Below are positions 33,740-47,632 of a DNA stretch of 64,000 nt, piece by piece. This DNA comes from Hyalella azteca (Eukaryota; Arthropoda; Malacostraca; Amphipoda; Hyalellidae): NCBI RefSeq assembly GCF_000764305.2, contig NW_025931829.1:62001-126000 (forward strand). The letters run 5' to 3'. Both the position numbers and the translations under genes were made by a program. The notes beneath the pieces are model-generated. The model worked only from the letters and a program-made list of their open reading frames with translations, made no database searches and had not been told where the DNA came from. The number at the start of each line of letters is the position of its first letter. Position 1 is the first letter of the stretch.

Positions 33740-36700
33740 CTGCTTCAGATATGAGTGTGATATTCGATCTTGCTGGAGTAAAAATGTCCGCACCGGCAGA
33801 ATACTCAATCTAAATACGAGGCGCATGCGCTTGTATTTTAACATAGAACATTCTTTTTATACATAATTTAAATTCAGAACAATACAAATTTTTAATTAAG
33901 ACATACTTGGAATAAATGTAATACTTATAATTACGTTACCGTTTGTTGATGCAGTATTGACAAACTAATGATAACTGTTAAAAGGGGTTCGCGATTTCCA
34001 AATAGAATGAATTATACTCCATGGTGCATAAATATTAATTACAACAACATTAACATATTAGGAATCCCAATATTCCAAAAATATTTAACATAATTTCTCG
34101 GTATGCGCATCGTTATTAAATGGGTAATGACACAATTTATTTTCGTTACAAAAAAAAAGATAAATCTGTTCTGTATCGCCATGGGATTGACCCTCGGAAG
34201 AGCCTGGTTACACGACACCGAGGGGAGTTGTCCCGTAGGAATCACACGTGGGATCTGCCCCCAACTTTATACAGAAACTGGTCGCGGACAAGCAATGTAA
34301 GCAATATAATAACAATTCCTGATAAGTTTTAATCCTTTACAGTTGCTTGGTTCTTCGTGATCGACTTCTTTACTTATATAGTCGATTCAGGTTTATCGGA
34401 CCACATAAATTGTTTTTGTCTATGTTTATAACGGGTGTGTAAACAGTACAAAAAGATGCTCTATCAAATAAGTTAGATCTGTAAATATTCGTTTTTATAT
34501 ATTACGCTAAATTAACCAGCTGGTCCAATTAATCAGCCGTGAGATTAATCGGTATAGACGGTATAGGCGACTTTGTGGGGAACATCACTTAAAAACCCCA
34601 TTTTGAAAGCCAAAATTTCAGAAACCCAGATCAAAACCGACACGTTTACTGAAGCATAACGAGTCAGAAATGGTATTAATTTTTCTAGACTAGAATGGTA
34701 TTAATTTATTTAAGATATTTTTTGAATAATGAATTAATTGCTGGCCTAGGAAAAACCGACGGTCAGCTAACTTCGATGCGCCCTTAATTTTTCCACGGAT
34801 AGTCTGGAGCCGACATCTTTGCCTTCCCAGCCCCAGAGAAGCTGGAGGGATCTCAGAATGGATTAATTAATCATTATCCCTTGACCCTTCTTCCTGGACT
34901 ACCGAGCGTAGACCAAATTAACGGTGGTATAAGAACGCTTTCAACTAGAAAGAAACCATACACAAACAACCAAAACCGTCAGCACCTTTCATTGAGAATT
35001 TGTTTTAGAAAATTTTCAGGGATCCGAAAAACTATTACACGCTATTGCAATAATGTGCTAAATTAAACTGGTACAAGTCTTGAATATTAGTTGAAGGTAG
35101 AATAACTCGCTTAACTACGTAAATCGAACAGAATTGTCGTCTCCCATCGTGTCCTCGAAACCCAAAATGACAGGAAAGCTCGCGACGATTATTACATATG
35201 AATAATCACATTCATAAGAGATGGATGAATGATTTCATTTGTGAGAGGAAGTTGGATGATTAAATGATAGTGGATGATTTTATTCATATCGCGTGTGGAA
35301 GCGAAATTTCCTTTATTGAATATACTCGAGACTTGTCTACATAGACTCTATTACCTTTTCATGGAGTTAAATAGGCCCGCGTCTAATCCGCCATGGAAAC
35401 GAGAACTGAACCTACCATTGCCAGAGTCCCCCCATACTTCCCTTGTCAGACTATATCGACCCATGCAAAGGGTGCTCTTTTATCTCTGCATAATTAAGTA
35501 AGAGTTGAAAGCCTCCGTGCTGAGATTACCGTTGACGATAGAGTAAAATTTATCTTATAAATTTTATGGCTCCCAGTTAACTGAAGCTCAGTGGAATTAT
35601 ACAAACCAGAGGAACATGCATTAGCTAAAAGAGTACTTTAAGAACTTAAAAGGAAACATGCTGACTATGAACAAGAGTTTGCCAACTATATATTCCTGAT
35701 GGTTAGTATTGGCAGTCTAAATCCCGCACGTATCATCCTGTACTATTTAAGACAAGTTAGCCGCCAAAAATAGGAATTTTTTCCAACGTTTAAACGCGTC
35801 CAGAGTGAAAATGGTTCCATTACCATAACCCATCATTGGTATCAACTGTTAAAATTGGACCTGTTATAGTGCAAAACCAAAATTGTTGACGATTACGATT
35901 AAAAATTGTAGTGATACGATTAATTAGTTAATAATTCAAGCGCTAGTCATCGAATGGAATCTCGCATTGCTAGTGTAATAAAAAAGTTTCGACTGGAAAT
36001 AAGTTGCGTGCCTTTGAAGGTGAATCAATGGCAGATGATAGGCCGTTCCAGATTTATTTGTAATACTTTTTTCGGTAAAATTATTTGATGGTAGGTGGCC
36101 AGTAATTCGCCTATGATCTCTCAGTGTTACGGCGTCTCGATGGCACGTGCGAGCTCAGGGCGGGAGGCCAAAGATTATACACCAGCGCCACAAGATCAAT
36201 AGCAATGGTACAAGTGCCAAATATTTTGGCTATTACGGAACAGCCTTTAATTTACCCAACGTGCATAAGATGGATTGATGAGATCATAAGGTCCGTAGAC
36301 GGCCAAACTACATGAAATGTTTGGAGATTATTAGGGATAAATTCCATGCAATATACGGGCCTGTACGCAGTACCAAAAAAAAATAATATTTTCCGAGCCA
36401 TGTCTGGGTCTAAATGATCCTAAAGAATCGTAAGAAAATTTTCCATGCAATGTTCGATTTTACGCAAAGTCAATAGCTCCGTTTCCCAATTCAATGAGTT
36501 TTACGGGACGACACCCGAGAAAGAGGGATAAACATGCAAGAGGTCTTGGCAATTGAGTAAACCGAAAGTTAATTTCGGAGGCGCATAAATTATTAGAGAT
36601 GCCCTTGCAAAACCGTTCCGAAAAAAATTTCGGATTGTTCACACATGCTCATGGAAAAAAAAAAGAGCTGGTAAGTATGACGTCTGTAACAAATAGGTTC

Positions 36701-39158
36701 CTTGAAGTCATCTAGAACAATTAGAACCTGCAATAATGATACGAAATAACTTTAGCACAATAAAAAAACGGTCACGATATTTAATGAAAAATACATCATA
36801 TTTCTTGTCTTGACGTCAAGTTTAAACAAACAAAATAATTTTCATGTATAGCCGCATGTTTCTTGAACGTATTTGCATCAAAACTTGAATTTTGAGAGCT
36901 AAATAATACCTTTCGCACGGTAGCAGCGCGCCTTATCTCTTGAATGGAGCTGTAGCATGTCAATCTTTCAGATAAATTATGAACCTTCCATTACTGCAAG
37001 CCAGACTCGTTTGAAGAGCTTCTATGTTCTGGGAAACACAAATGGTTATGCTGCATGTTACGAAGATAAGCGTCGTGTGTAAAATGGCAACACAAGCAGT
37101 TCAAATACGATGCGATCATAGATGCAAAGTAGCGAAGTTTTTGCTCGTCCTGATAATTCCCCATAAATTTGTCCATAATATTGGATAATACTGCCTGACG
37201 CGCCCTAGCTCATCCTTGCTGTCGATCGAAATTAATGTTCAAATAAGATATTATCAGCCGACGTGGACGCATTCGAATATGACTTATGCGAATAAACATT
37301 ATATATGAATATAATGACTTTTCGAATATGAAAGTCCGTATGGTATTAAACATGAAATTACATTAGTTACGCAAAATTTGGTATTGCTGGCCGCCACTAC
37401 GTTTACCCAGCAAAAGCACCTTATGCTAGGTCAAAAAATTTCCAGTTATCCGAAGTTAACCGATTTATGCTCGCAGCACAACCCGAGTAAAACTTGTTCC
37501 TAATTCGCAGAAAAAAAGTGTAAATTCCGCAGTCGAAATTATGCAGTCGTCGGTAGCGATTGAACGATGTATGAATATCATGTCTGCAAATGCGATTATC
37601 TTACCGTCTGATTTGCATGATGATGGAGAGCTTATCAATAATCTGGCTGATCATCTTCACCTTACTGAAGCATAATTGGACATCTTCATTGTCAGTCAGG
37701 CCCTGGGGGACGTCAGTCGTGGAAAATGTCCATCAGTGCACGGAAGACAAGTCACGACACCAGGAACACTTTAATCACACTAACAACCATTCACTGGAGT
37801 CTCCCCTGTTAGCTAATCTTCGTAAGCCAGGCATTAGGTGGAACTTTAAGCTCCCTGAAACAGAAGAACTATTCCATGACACAGCCACTGTGGAACGACC
37901 TTCATGCACTGGTGAGCGACGCAAAGCTTGATTAAAACTAAAAGATGAATTATAAGAGTAATGAGGATTCCATCATATCCATGTCTTGTAAAGGGTACGA
38001 TATGTTTCTTTATGCCGATGAAAAATGCTTTCGGATCTTTCTTCTACCTATTTAGTAATTTTTTTCACATCCTACACCAATTTTTCACAAACACTATCAC
38101 CCTTGAAATAGTTCCAGCATATATATTCGAATTTGAAAATTAACAAATTCTATTCAAACAAACTGCGTGAATTTTGAATTGACCATTAAGTTTTGGAAAA
38201 AGTTATATTAAATGGACTCATAATTGTACTCTCATAACTTAACTAGAACTCGAAGTTAGAAGCATTAAATTTGAAGGCGCTAAATGCCCCGAAAACGCAC
38301 CATGCCATTCAGTTACACGTCGCGTTCAATTATACTGAGCTATCGCAGCGTCCGCAAACAACTGGCGCGGAAAACGTTTATAACGAATTTTGCGGAGGCG
38401 ATGAAGAAATAAAACCATTTCGTAATCCTGTTCTTTGAATAATTGAAAAAATTAAATTGTTCATCATAGTTCATCAAAGAATTAAATTTTCAGACGGTCA
38501 CTCAATCACTCATGTGTTTTGAGTGTGTTTTTAAATTTGAATCTCGATCACAAAATTCAAAAATAGTTGAATCGACAATGAAATTAATTCGCTGGAATTA
38601 CATTAAATTTTATGTAAAGTGTGTTTACCAGCGTAAATGTTTTGGGAAAAAATCATCCAATGATTCCAACCCGGGTATTTAATGAAATCTAGTTTTACCG
38701 AGTTAATTAGTTAGTTGCTTGTGTACATAAGTTTATTAAATATAGTCGGCACTAAACTCAAAGCAGATCATATTTGGATTGTTCATGGTCATTAATATAA
38801 CTTCCTTCTTGCTCAGATTTCATGTGGCTTGGAAAACTGTATGTATTCCCAGGTAACACTTTGAGAAATTACTGACATTTGTCCCAACAGCGAGGCAGTT
38901 CTTCCATTGTGTGGGTCATCTAATACATTTTTTCTCCGCAAAAATTGCGTATGAGTACTAGATGCAGAAATTGTGTCACTATTTAGATTATTTGAGCCAT
39001 TAATTTCCTGAGTGAAGGTTAGTTTGACGCGACCCAAGCAAGATCCATTCCATACGCCACCTTGTCCATGAAGCTCACACAGATCGGGTAATGGAGCCTA
39101 GGCAGACCGGCTCGCCTGAGAATCCATACGTTGAATTACCGCAGCTTTGATGCACTCT
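33740..39158. other. Unannotated stretch, long gap without features
   Basis: Scattered ORFs of 60-113 codons (for example 37590-37931 plus and 38813-39037 minus) show no recognised family. No matching exon for the 33435-33739 candidate was identified. No clear array is present. Confidence 0.4.
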
Positions 39159-39520
39159 GGTCATAGAGGCACGTATCCGAGGAAGGTGGACAGTTTCGTG
39201 ACTTTCCAGCGAATGTTGCACACACAAATAACAAATTAGGCTTGAATTATAGTGTTAATTGTTGAATTTATCAGAATTTTGGTCATTGAGGTACTTACTT
39301 CGAGGGAAGTGAACAACGTACTTCAATGGGGTTCAAAAGCATGATGACTTTCCAGCGAATATTTTACACAGAAAAATCTAATGAAACTTGAATTCGAGTT
39401 CTGATGGTACAATGTGTCAGCATTTTGGCCACAGGGACACTCACTTCAGGGGCGGTGAACGGCTTGATGAATTTCCACCGAGCAATTCATGCATAAATAT
39501 CAAATGAAATGGATGCAAAA
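39159..39520. repeat. Degenerate ~122-146 bp tandem repeat, about 2.6 copies
   Basis: Copies start at GGTCATAGAGGCAC (39159), GGTCATTGAGGTAC (39281) and GGCCACAGGGACAC (39427). Copies 1 and 2 share GACTTTCCAGCGAAT, and copy 3 has GAATTTCCACCGAGC. Copies 1 and 2 end in a CAGAATTTT/CAGCATTTT-like tail. Old and diverged. Confidence 0.75.
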
Positions 39521-41273
39521 TACATGCTTTTCTGTCTGCAAAATAGATGTTTTTTGAAGGGCAATTGGTAAGAAGATACGTCTAGTATTGAACATAAATT
39601 ACTTGTTGTGTTTTTAAGCATCTAATATGTTTCCGGGACTCAATTATTCGATTGAATGGTCAGAACATTGTATCTCTGGCCTCGAGAATAATCAATCTTT
39701 GCGAATAAATGTAGTATTTGAATTCCTTACAACTTTCAAATTATTTCTCGTGTCATAATGATGAGACGATTTGGGTTAAAAATAAGTTACGATTGAAAAT
39801 ATAATAACAAAATCTAAATATTGTAATTGCACATTTTAATGACGCAAATTAATGATTGTTTATTCGTCAGCCTAATTATGAGTCTTGAACTTCTAATAAT
39901 CTTGTTACAAAATTATAATCAGTTTTACAAGTCCCTGAAAGTCGAAAATATCCAGTCGAGAGTCGATAGATGGATATACGTCAATAATTCGACGGCTCAC
40001 ATTACCAGAAAATAAGTCAAGTTGTCGGGAAGTTCGTTAATTGATATTGATTTATCGTTATGTTGGCGTGCGAGCTGCCGTCAATAGCCGGATAATTTTC
40101 ACGTAGAGTCAATGAGTGTTTTCGTCCTCAACGAAGCGCGGCAAAATTCTGCAGACCGCGTCGATTTCTTCACGTTTCTTCATGCAGCGGCGGATGAAGA
40201 TGATCAGGATGGAGGAGGTTTTTCCCAGACGAGCCGTGGAGTCGCAAAACAAAATTTTCTCACAAGTGGCAATTACGGAAGGGATGTAAAAGGATATGAC
40301 ATGAAAGAATATATGTTATTGAGTTGGAACGGCGAATCTGAATATTGCATGTCACGATTTTGTTTGGTAAACCTTTGCTGCAGCGCGACGGTATTCTATT
40401 TGATGTTTTTCCGCAAGTTGTCGGATATTTAATTTAAAAATAGCAAGCTTCAGCAAATAATGTAAGAAACATTTATCTGAGTGAAGAAAAGACAGGCAAG
40501 ACAAGCAAAAAGCAAGTTTGGTTTTAATTTTACTTGTATAACTGAATCTTTCTGTTGACTATCGAGTAAGAATTTTTGATAATTTGTTTCGCACTTTATT
40601 CATTAAGTTTTCAAAGCTTGCAAGTAGTCAATGATAAATCGTTGATTTGATGAAAAATGATATCCCCATAATTCGCATTTTGAATTTCTATTGAATTGAT
40701 TGGCTTGATTATTAACCATCTGCATAACGAACAATTATGAAATGTTGGGAGCTGAAGTTTTTTACTACGATTCAACGAACACAGAACAGATGTGTCTTCA
40801 CCTTAATCTTATTCTTCATTATAGACTTGATGCCTTTGTGAACATGTTAATTATTATAATGTAGCTTCTTTTCTTTGGCGCTTGCAGAAAGCACCAAAGT
40901 TCTGGGGCTGTACTTTCAAAATTAGCGTACCGTTCACTCGGCGGCTAATTCATCGTCAATGATTGGTGGATTTAGCTTTAACAGCCGAAGATGATTGGGT
41001 GACGGAGTTACAAACACGTAACTTTTTTATAGTACTGGCCCGGAGTCTTAAGGTTTTATAGTGTTTGGATGCCGGGAGTCTTTAAGCAAGAAATCAGGTC
41101 GACCCTCTGGCTCAATGAGCTCCCCCCCTACACGACGTGTCGACTCATAAATAAGAGGCGATGCGTTCATCGGACACGACCAAGTCATTGAGAGCATCTC
41201 GCTCGCTTGCTCCTGGCGCTGGCAAGGGCACTTGTCGCGCTGCTTTCGTCATCACCTCACATGAGGATGTATC
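39521..41273. other. Unannotated stretch
   Basis: A 106-codon plus ORF at 40112-40432 includes an acidic AADEDDQDGGG run but has no recognised domain or splice context. Otherwise AT-rich sequence. Confidence 0.35.
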
Positions 41274-41489
41274 GATAGACGCGTGTGTGCGTGTATATAT
41301 GTACACGTTGGGTGTACATGCATGCCGATAGACGTGTGTGTGCGTGTAAAGACGTACACGTTGGGTGTACATGCATGCCGATAGACGCTTGTGTGCGTGT
41401 AAAGACGTACACGTTTGGGTGTACATGCATGCCGATAGACGCGTGTGTGCGTGTTTAGTTGTACACGTTTGGGTGTACATGCATGCGTG
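41274..41489. repeat. 53-54 bp minisatellite, about 4 copies
   Basis: GATAGACG begins units at 41274, 41327, 41380 and 41434, each with GTGTGTGCGTGT, GTACACGTT and GGGTGTACATGCATGCC. The minus strand is open as a Cys/His/Thr-rich ORF (41145-41555), an artefact of the repeat. Confidence 0.95.
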
Positions 41490-42550
41490 GACTGGTTTAG
41501 ATGTGCATGTGTAAAAGTGAAAGTTCAGGCAGATGAGTATGTGTGTACAGTACACTTGTGCATGTTATGGTTTAGGTGAACTCGTATAGACATACAGGTT
41601 TAGGTATTCTTAACATAACATAACATAGTGATGTCGGCGCTAACGAGTAGGCCTGATGTGGCCTGTCGCCGAATCTTGAACTTTTCGTGACTTGTTCATA
41701 GAAGATCTAATATATCTTGTCATTTGACCGGATATTTTCAAGACTGACGATTCTTGGTGTAGTTCGGCAGAAGCTTTTCTTTTATGCAAGTTTGATTGAA
41801 GACCAGAGCATGCTTTTTTATTAATAATCTTCTTATTTGTTTTTTTTTTCAATGAGTCGAACAAAATTTCTTGCTGGCGCCGGGAGATCGAAGTTTAAAG
41901 GTATTCAGGCATGGGCGTACAACTGTAACGTGTGTAAAGGTTTACGAGTTCAATTTTAGAGATACAGATTCAGTTGTAAAACTAAAATTGCTATTACATT
42001 ATGTATATGTTTGATGCATAGCAGTGAGTGTGCATTTTAATGTTTAAAAGGAGATCGCTCGTGTAAAATTATTGTTTAAAAGATTGTTTATTACTCTGTG
42101 TTATAAATATGTGCTTTCAGGCGGTGAGAGCGTACAGAATTGGCACATAGTTTCGTGAGAATATTATTATATCATATTACGCATGATGAATTCTAGGGTA
42201 ACGAGAAAATTGTTGTGGTTATTCCAGCTCATATCAATTTTGGTAAATTGGATTCTAGGATTATTGCAATCATCTTAAGTGTTATAACTATCATCGGTGC
42301 TCGAAAATATCATTTCAGTAATAACGAAACAACGTCGGAAATTACCCTAAGAATTTTATTACCATACACCTACATACCCATTAGTCGAGAAATTGAAAGC
42401 TCGAAGCATTCATGAATACATTCATGCATTCATTCAAGGCTCACACTGATTTATATTGACGTTTACGGAGCGTAAACTCACGTGTCATGTCGAGCTGTCG
42501 AAGGCGAGAGAGCTATTCATACAAGCTTGTTAGCGGAGGCCTCTTAGAGC
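41490..42550. other. Unannotated stretch
   Basis: No gene or array was seen. ATTCATGAATACATTCATGC-type short repetition occurs near 42408-42435. Confidence 0.4.
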
Positions 42551-42741
42551 AGGGCTAGAAAAAACCTAAGGAACAGAAGCTTTCGAAGTTTCTTGGTGGG
42601 GCAGACATAACTAAAAATATCTATTTATATTGTAAATAATTTTTCAGTGAAAGAAGGGCTAGAAAAAACCTAAAGAACAGATGCTTGCGAACTTTCTTAT
42701 ATTAAAAAATATCTATTTATATTGTAAATAATTTTTCAGTC
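42551..42741. repeat. Two-copy tandem duplication (104 and 87 bp)
   Basis: AGGGCTAGAAAAAACCTAA starts at 42551 and 42655. Both copies end in TATCTATTTATATTGTAAAT and AATTTTTCAGT. The second lacks about 17 bp in the middle. The ends are nearly identical, so the duplication is recent compared with other repeats here. Confidence 0.92.
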
Positions 42742-44291
42742 TTATACGTATACTAGGACTAGTAAATTGTTTAGGTTTTAAGATAAATCTGACTTCCCAC
42801 GCAATTAATAATGTTGCGCAATTTTTAATTACATTTCCGAATGTCTACAACAAAAAAAGTGCTGTTGATGGTGAAAATTTAATGTAACGTAACCGTTTTC
42901 TCGCACGTAGCGCTTCGAGTTGGAGGAGCGTACCGTATCGTAATATTAAACCGAGTATCGCTTTATAGGCGCGATTTAAGCAGCCTGACAAGCGACGGTG
43001 GCTCTCGAGATTCTCATTCACCACTCGATCGCTGCCCCCTTTTTTTCAGTCCTATTCTTTTCGAGCTCGTTTGCCATGGTTTTTTACCCGAGTTTTTTTA
43101 GGTTCGTGTTTTTGTTTTTTGTTTGAATTCTTGCCGTTTTCTCTGACGCGACGCCTTGGGCACTGACTTAGAACTTTAATTAGGCTTGTACGGTAGCGAT
43201 TCATAGGATATTTATTCCTCTAAACGAGTACCGCTGAACTCCTGAGGGTTTTTTTCCGCTCTTCGAATTCCGGCGTTTGAAGTATCGAGAAGTTACATAT
43301 TACGCGCGACGAACTTTATTAAAGACTTGGAAAATAAGAGATCTTAGTACACTTCTTCTTTTACTTTATACGAACTTATACATGTGGTATGTAAATATTA
43401 TAGTAGAAAATGCTGAAAACCCAGGGTGAAAGTACCTTTAATATGATATAAGCTCCTTGCAAAATAAATACTCATTCATATATTCAGGTGCATTAAACGT
43501 GTAACTTGTAATTTAATTATATCTATGAAATATGTATAATCAAATGTAATTATATATGTATCGAAATTAAAATTCTGCAATCATTCCCACATGGTTCAAC
43601 TCTGAGAAAATATACTTTTCAAAACCCAATGTAGTTCGTTTTTCTCCTATATCCTAAATTATAGAACTTTTGATACTGTTTAATGACGAGCTTATTAAGA
43701 GTTAAAGAATGAGGAACGACAACGTTTTGTACAAATAACTCGTTAAATTTCAACCTAACGAACGAATTTGACTCCAAGACATTACTGATATACATGAAGA
43801 ATTTAGTGAACAAATTGTTTATAAATACTAACAATCCGAATTTGTAAAATACTTTAAAACTCTAATGAACTAATTTACAAAATTCGACCAACTCAAAATT
43901 TATTAGGACTGGCCTCACGTGGCTCGATTCTTGAAAGTACACGAATGCGTGATAAATTAAATAAATGGATGTTTTTTATAAATTCACTAATTTAGAAAAA
44001 AAATCCATTTAATGAATTTATCTCAGATGATATTAAATGAAAATTTTGAATAGAAATATCTTATATTCAATGCGAATGACCAACGCTAGTGTGATGTTTC
44101 GATAGTTTTGCTAATTAGTCTCATGTCATGAAGGGCTTCGTCAGAAGCAGTAGGAAGGCGTCAATTAATCAGTCGCCCCGAAAGATGGAAACCAGTCGAC
44201 GTGGATTCCACTTTTTGTGTTTTCATATAGACTAGAGTAGATGGAAACGTGGAATTATATTGTATTTATACGGCCTAATTAATTGATAATA
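42742..44291. other. Unannotated stretch
   Basis: A somewhat GC-richer patch at about 42890-43050 contains no recognised feature. The rest is AT-rich with no array. Confidence 0.4.
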
Positions 44292-44439
44292 GCACATCCC
44301 ATTTAATAAAAAAAGTATTCGTTCAATGGCACATCCCATTTAATACGAAAAGCATCCGTTTAACGGCACATCACGTTTAATAAGAAAAGTATTCGTTCAG
44401 TGGCACATCCCATTTAATAAGAAAAGTATTCGTTCAATG
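44292..44439. repeat. 37-bp minisatellite, 4 copies
   Basis: GCACATCCCATTTAATAA followed by GAAAAGTATTCGTTCAATG repeats in exact 37-bp steps from 44292. Copies 1 and 4 differ at one A/G position. Copies 2 and 3 carry several substitutions. Confidence 0.95.
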
Positions 44440-45194
44440 GCATCTATTTTGTAAAAAAATTATGCAATACCTGATAGGATTTATAATGGAAGGAGCACAA
44501 TATTTTTAGTAGAGGTTATGAGGTTTTTAGAGAGGTTATGAAGAAGTATCGCATAAACTTATAAAAATTGGACCAGGACTGTGCCGCATGTTATGTTATT
44601 CAACAATATAATTATTTTAAAAAATTGTCGAAGATTATTGGCCCTTTTCTGCCGAGTTAATCACTGTATCCTGAATTGGTAAATTCTGAGTTCTTGATTA
44701 GTCTTGTAAATATTTGTTCATTACATAGCCTACAGGCCTGTGATCAATTATTTACAATTATTTGAAAATTCCTCGATCGCACCTTGATGTACGTTAGCTA
44801 TAATATACTAAATATTTCAACTAAATCAACTTTCTAGAGAAATGAAAACTATTTATACAGCGAAAACCAAGGAATTCAACCTATGATAACCTATTGTTGT
44901 TTTACTAGGTCAAAGTATAACAAATAACAATACCAGCTGACCACTCTAGTTTTGATTTACCGTCGCATTTATCCACGAGTTTTGTACACCGAGGCATCAA
45001 GAATCATGCGGCATTCAGACCGACTTGTGCCTACAATGAAGGCATATCATACCAACGGCAGCGGGCGCACAATACGCTCATCACACGCGTAACATAAGCG
45101 CGCGTTTGATGCATTCCGCTGAATTTTTTTTCTTTTATTATTTGTGTTTACGATATTAATTGACGTTTATTTGATTTATTAATTAATCAATATA

Positions 45195-45440
45195 CAGTGG
45201 GTGCAACAAGTACCCGACACAAAGGAAAAACTTTATTATTTTGAACTTTAACTTTTACAAAATTGCAATTATTAAGTCAACATTCAATGATTTTGTTGTT
45301 TTGATATGATATTTGTATTTTCCATGTAAATTTACATTAGAATAGTGTTTGTTTAGGTTATAACATCGTGTATATTTTGTTGGATAAGCTTTAATTCAAT
45401 AAAATTTTTCCTTTGTGTCGGATGCTTCTTGTACCCACTG
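45195..45440. mobile_element. 246-bp Tc1/mariner-like MITE with 43-bp terminal inverted repeats
   Basis: The left end CAGTGGGTGCAACAAGTACC (45195 on, TIR to 45237) is the reverse complement of the right end at 45398-45440, with 38 of 43 positions matching. Both TIRs contain CCGACACAAAGGAAAAA. CAGTGGGT-type termini and insertion after TA (left flank TA, right flank AA, one change from a TA duplication) fit the Tc1/mariner superfamily, which inserts at TA. The ~160-bp AT-rich middle has no ORF, so movement would need a transposase supplied elsewhere. Confidence 0.88.
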
Positions 45441-45960
45441 AATTACACACTGTCTGTGTAGTATTAACCAATTTTATATCAGAGCCATGGCATATCCATC
45501 ATTACACTGTATTCATTAATCCTGCTCATTGTGAGAGCACCACATTGTAATTTATTCATCTTATTATGAAATGGACGAAATGAAACAACTACAACATGAT
45601 ACTCAACGATTCAAATTAAATTATAGGGTCTCTGACGGTGATCTGACGGTGAAATGGTTAATAAATCCTCTTTATGAAAACTTATCAAAGTTTTATTGAT
45701 TTAATTCACAATTTTTAACATAAATCTTTAATTTAAAGTTGTTGCATAGATTTAGTTTCATGTGCTACCGCCTACTTTAAAACTGCAAAAAGTAGACATG
45801 AAGCATATACGAAAAATTTTCGCACCCAAAATTCCGAGATCATCATAGAAATTTAAATGATTTATCAAACGAGGAAATGTGGAAACGGATGATACTTAAC
45901 ACGTGCATTAGAGTCCCTAGAGAGAACAATAATCGTTTCTGTACTATTTCAAGTCTGTCA
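45441..45960. other. Unannotated AT-rich stretch
   Basis: Nothing recognised. Confidence 0.4.
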
Positions 45961-46195
45961 TTCAAGAGACAAACTCAGCAATTTCTGCTCAAAAACTTAT
46001 TAAACCACAATTTCTTTACTAAAAGTTGAGTATATCGTTCAGGAGACATTATCAACAATTTTTACTCCAAAAAAACTTAGCAAACCACAATTTCTTTACC
46101 AAAAGTTGAGCATTTTGTTCAGGAGACATACTCAAAGATATATCCTCCAAAAACCTCTATACACAGCAATTTCTTGACCAAAAGTTCAACAAAGA
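45961..46195. repeat. 77-80 bp tandem repeat, about 3 copies
   Basis: TTCAAGAGACAAACTC (45961), TTCAGGAGACATTATC (46038) and TTCAGGAGACATACTC (46118) start three copies. Each includes AAACCACAATTTCTTTACTA or a variant and AAAAGTTGAG. Confidence 0.92.
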
Positions 46196-47422
46196 TCTCT
46201 CCATAAATCACTGTCCCGTGAAAGAACAATAATTGTTTGAGGCCGTCTAGGCTCGCAATAAAGAGGAGCAGGAGTTAGGTCATAGGCTGAAGACTGCCTC
46301 GTAACCTGACACTTTTGCTCTATATAAATCATAGGCCTTATCTTTCTTAGGCCTAAACTGACCCAGCTCCGTCATTGCCGGGTCTTCTGAAGGACATAAT
46401 AACTCTTTTGTGGTGAGAAGTGTCGATTTTCGCTAAGAAAATTAACTTATTTATAGGGTAACTGAGATAATTTTGACAACAATAGTAACTCGAATACATA
46501 GGTATAATATAAGGTATATTTTATCACATAAAATTCCTGTGCCTCTCAAAAATATATTGTCATTTGTTTTCATCCATACGATCAAATGTCTGAATTACAT
46601 CAAAATAAAATGACTGCGCAATGCGTATGCATGATATTCATGGCATAGCAGCATAAAAATGAATATATTCGTTGCAAACAACACTCAACTAGCACCACCT
46701 TCACTATTATCAGCACAAGCACAAACTGCTCCTGTGACAAGACTTACAGACAGCAGGGATGTGCAGCACAATAACTTACCGTGGCCACAACTGAAATATC
46801 GCGCGTCACAGGGAAGTTTTCGGATACGGCTGCGCTATTGTTTTTTCGGATGAAGAATTGATTTTTTAAAGCCATTAATGGCAGAGGCAAGTCTGGCCGG
46901 AGATAAGCAGTAGGGTCTGCTCTTAGCAGCGTGGGGGAAATTAGATAATTTATTGTTTTTCTGCTCAATGGGAGAGAAGACTGATGACCTCGAACACACT
47001 CACGTGGGAGTGAATAAAATGGGAAAAATCTGCAATGGTCATTAATGAAAATCGAGTTTGTTGATTAAATATTTCATAACAGCAACAGAAAATATATATT
47101 TACAAATTTATCTGGGTCGTATACATGAAAATTTCTCACGTTAACCAATTTATCAAATTTCCTGATCACATTTCGTTCGCGTAGAATATTAGAATATTCC
47201 GAGATATTAAAGATTATATCAATAAGAATTATTAACAGCTTACACGTCATGCAAATATTTGTTACTTTCAAGCATTCAGTCATTTTTGTCCGAAAACAAG
47301 TGTGAGAAATGATCGTAGTCTCTTTTTAATCATTCCCATGTTGACCAGAAATTGTAGATATTAATTTCTCGTCAGAAAAAATATTACGATATCGCAATTT
47401 CAGATGCAGCTAGAATTTCAAT
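46196..47422. other. Unannotated stretch
   Basis: No gene was recognised. A 64-74 codon ORF pair on opposite strands at 46659-46968 has no recognised motif. Confidence 0.4.
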
Positions 47423-47632
47423 CAACTTATTTTTGGTCAAATGCACTTATTATCGGTCAAATTCGACTTATTTTTGGGCAAATTTAACTCATTTTTTATC
47501 AAATCCAACTTATTTTTGGTCAAATCCAACTTATTTTTGGTCAAATCTAACTTATTTTCGGTCAATCCAACTTATTTTCGGTCAAATCGAACTTATTTTC
47601 GGTCAAATCGAACTTATTTTTGGCCAGAGCCA
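47423..47632. repeat. 20-21 bp minisatellite, about 10 copies
   Basis: ACTTATTTTTGGTCAAATCCA-type units repeat from 47423 to 47632. Later units have TTTTCGG for TTTTTGG. One unit is shortened (GGTCAATCCAACTT). Confidence 0.95.

Noticed and set aside
37590..37931. 113-codon plus ORF as a gene or transposon piece
   Set aside because: No recognised motif in any frame and no splice or promoter context. Left as unannotated.
41145..41555. Cys/His-rich 136-codon minus ORF resembling a zinc-finger-like protein
   Set aside because: Cys and His come from the GTGTGCGTGT and TGCATGC parts of the 53-bp repeat. The spacing is the repeat period, not a finger motif.
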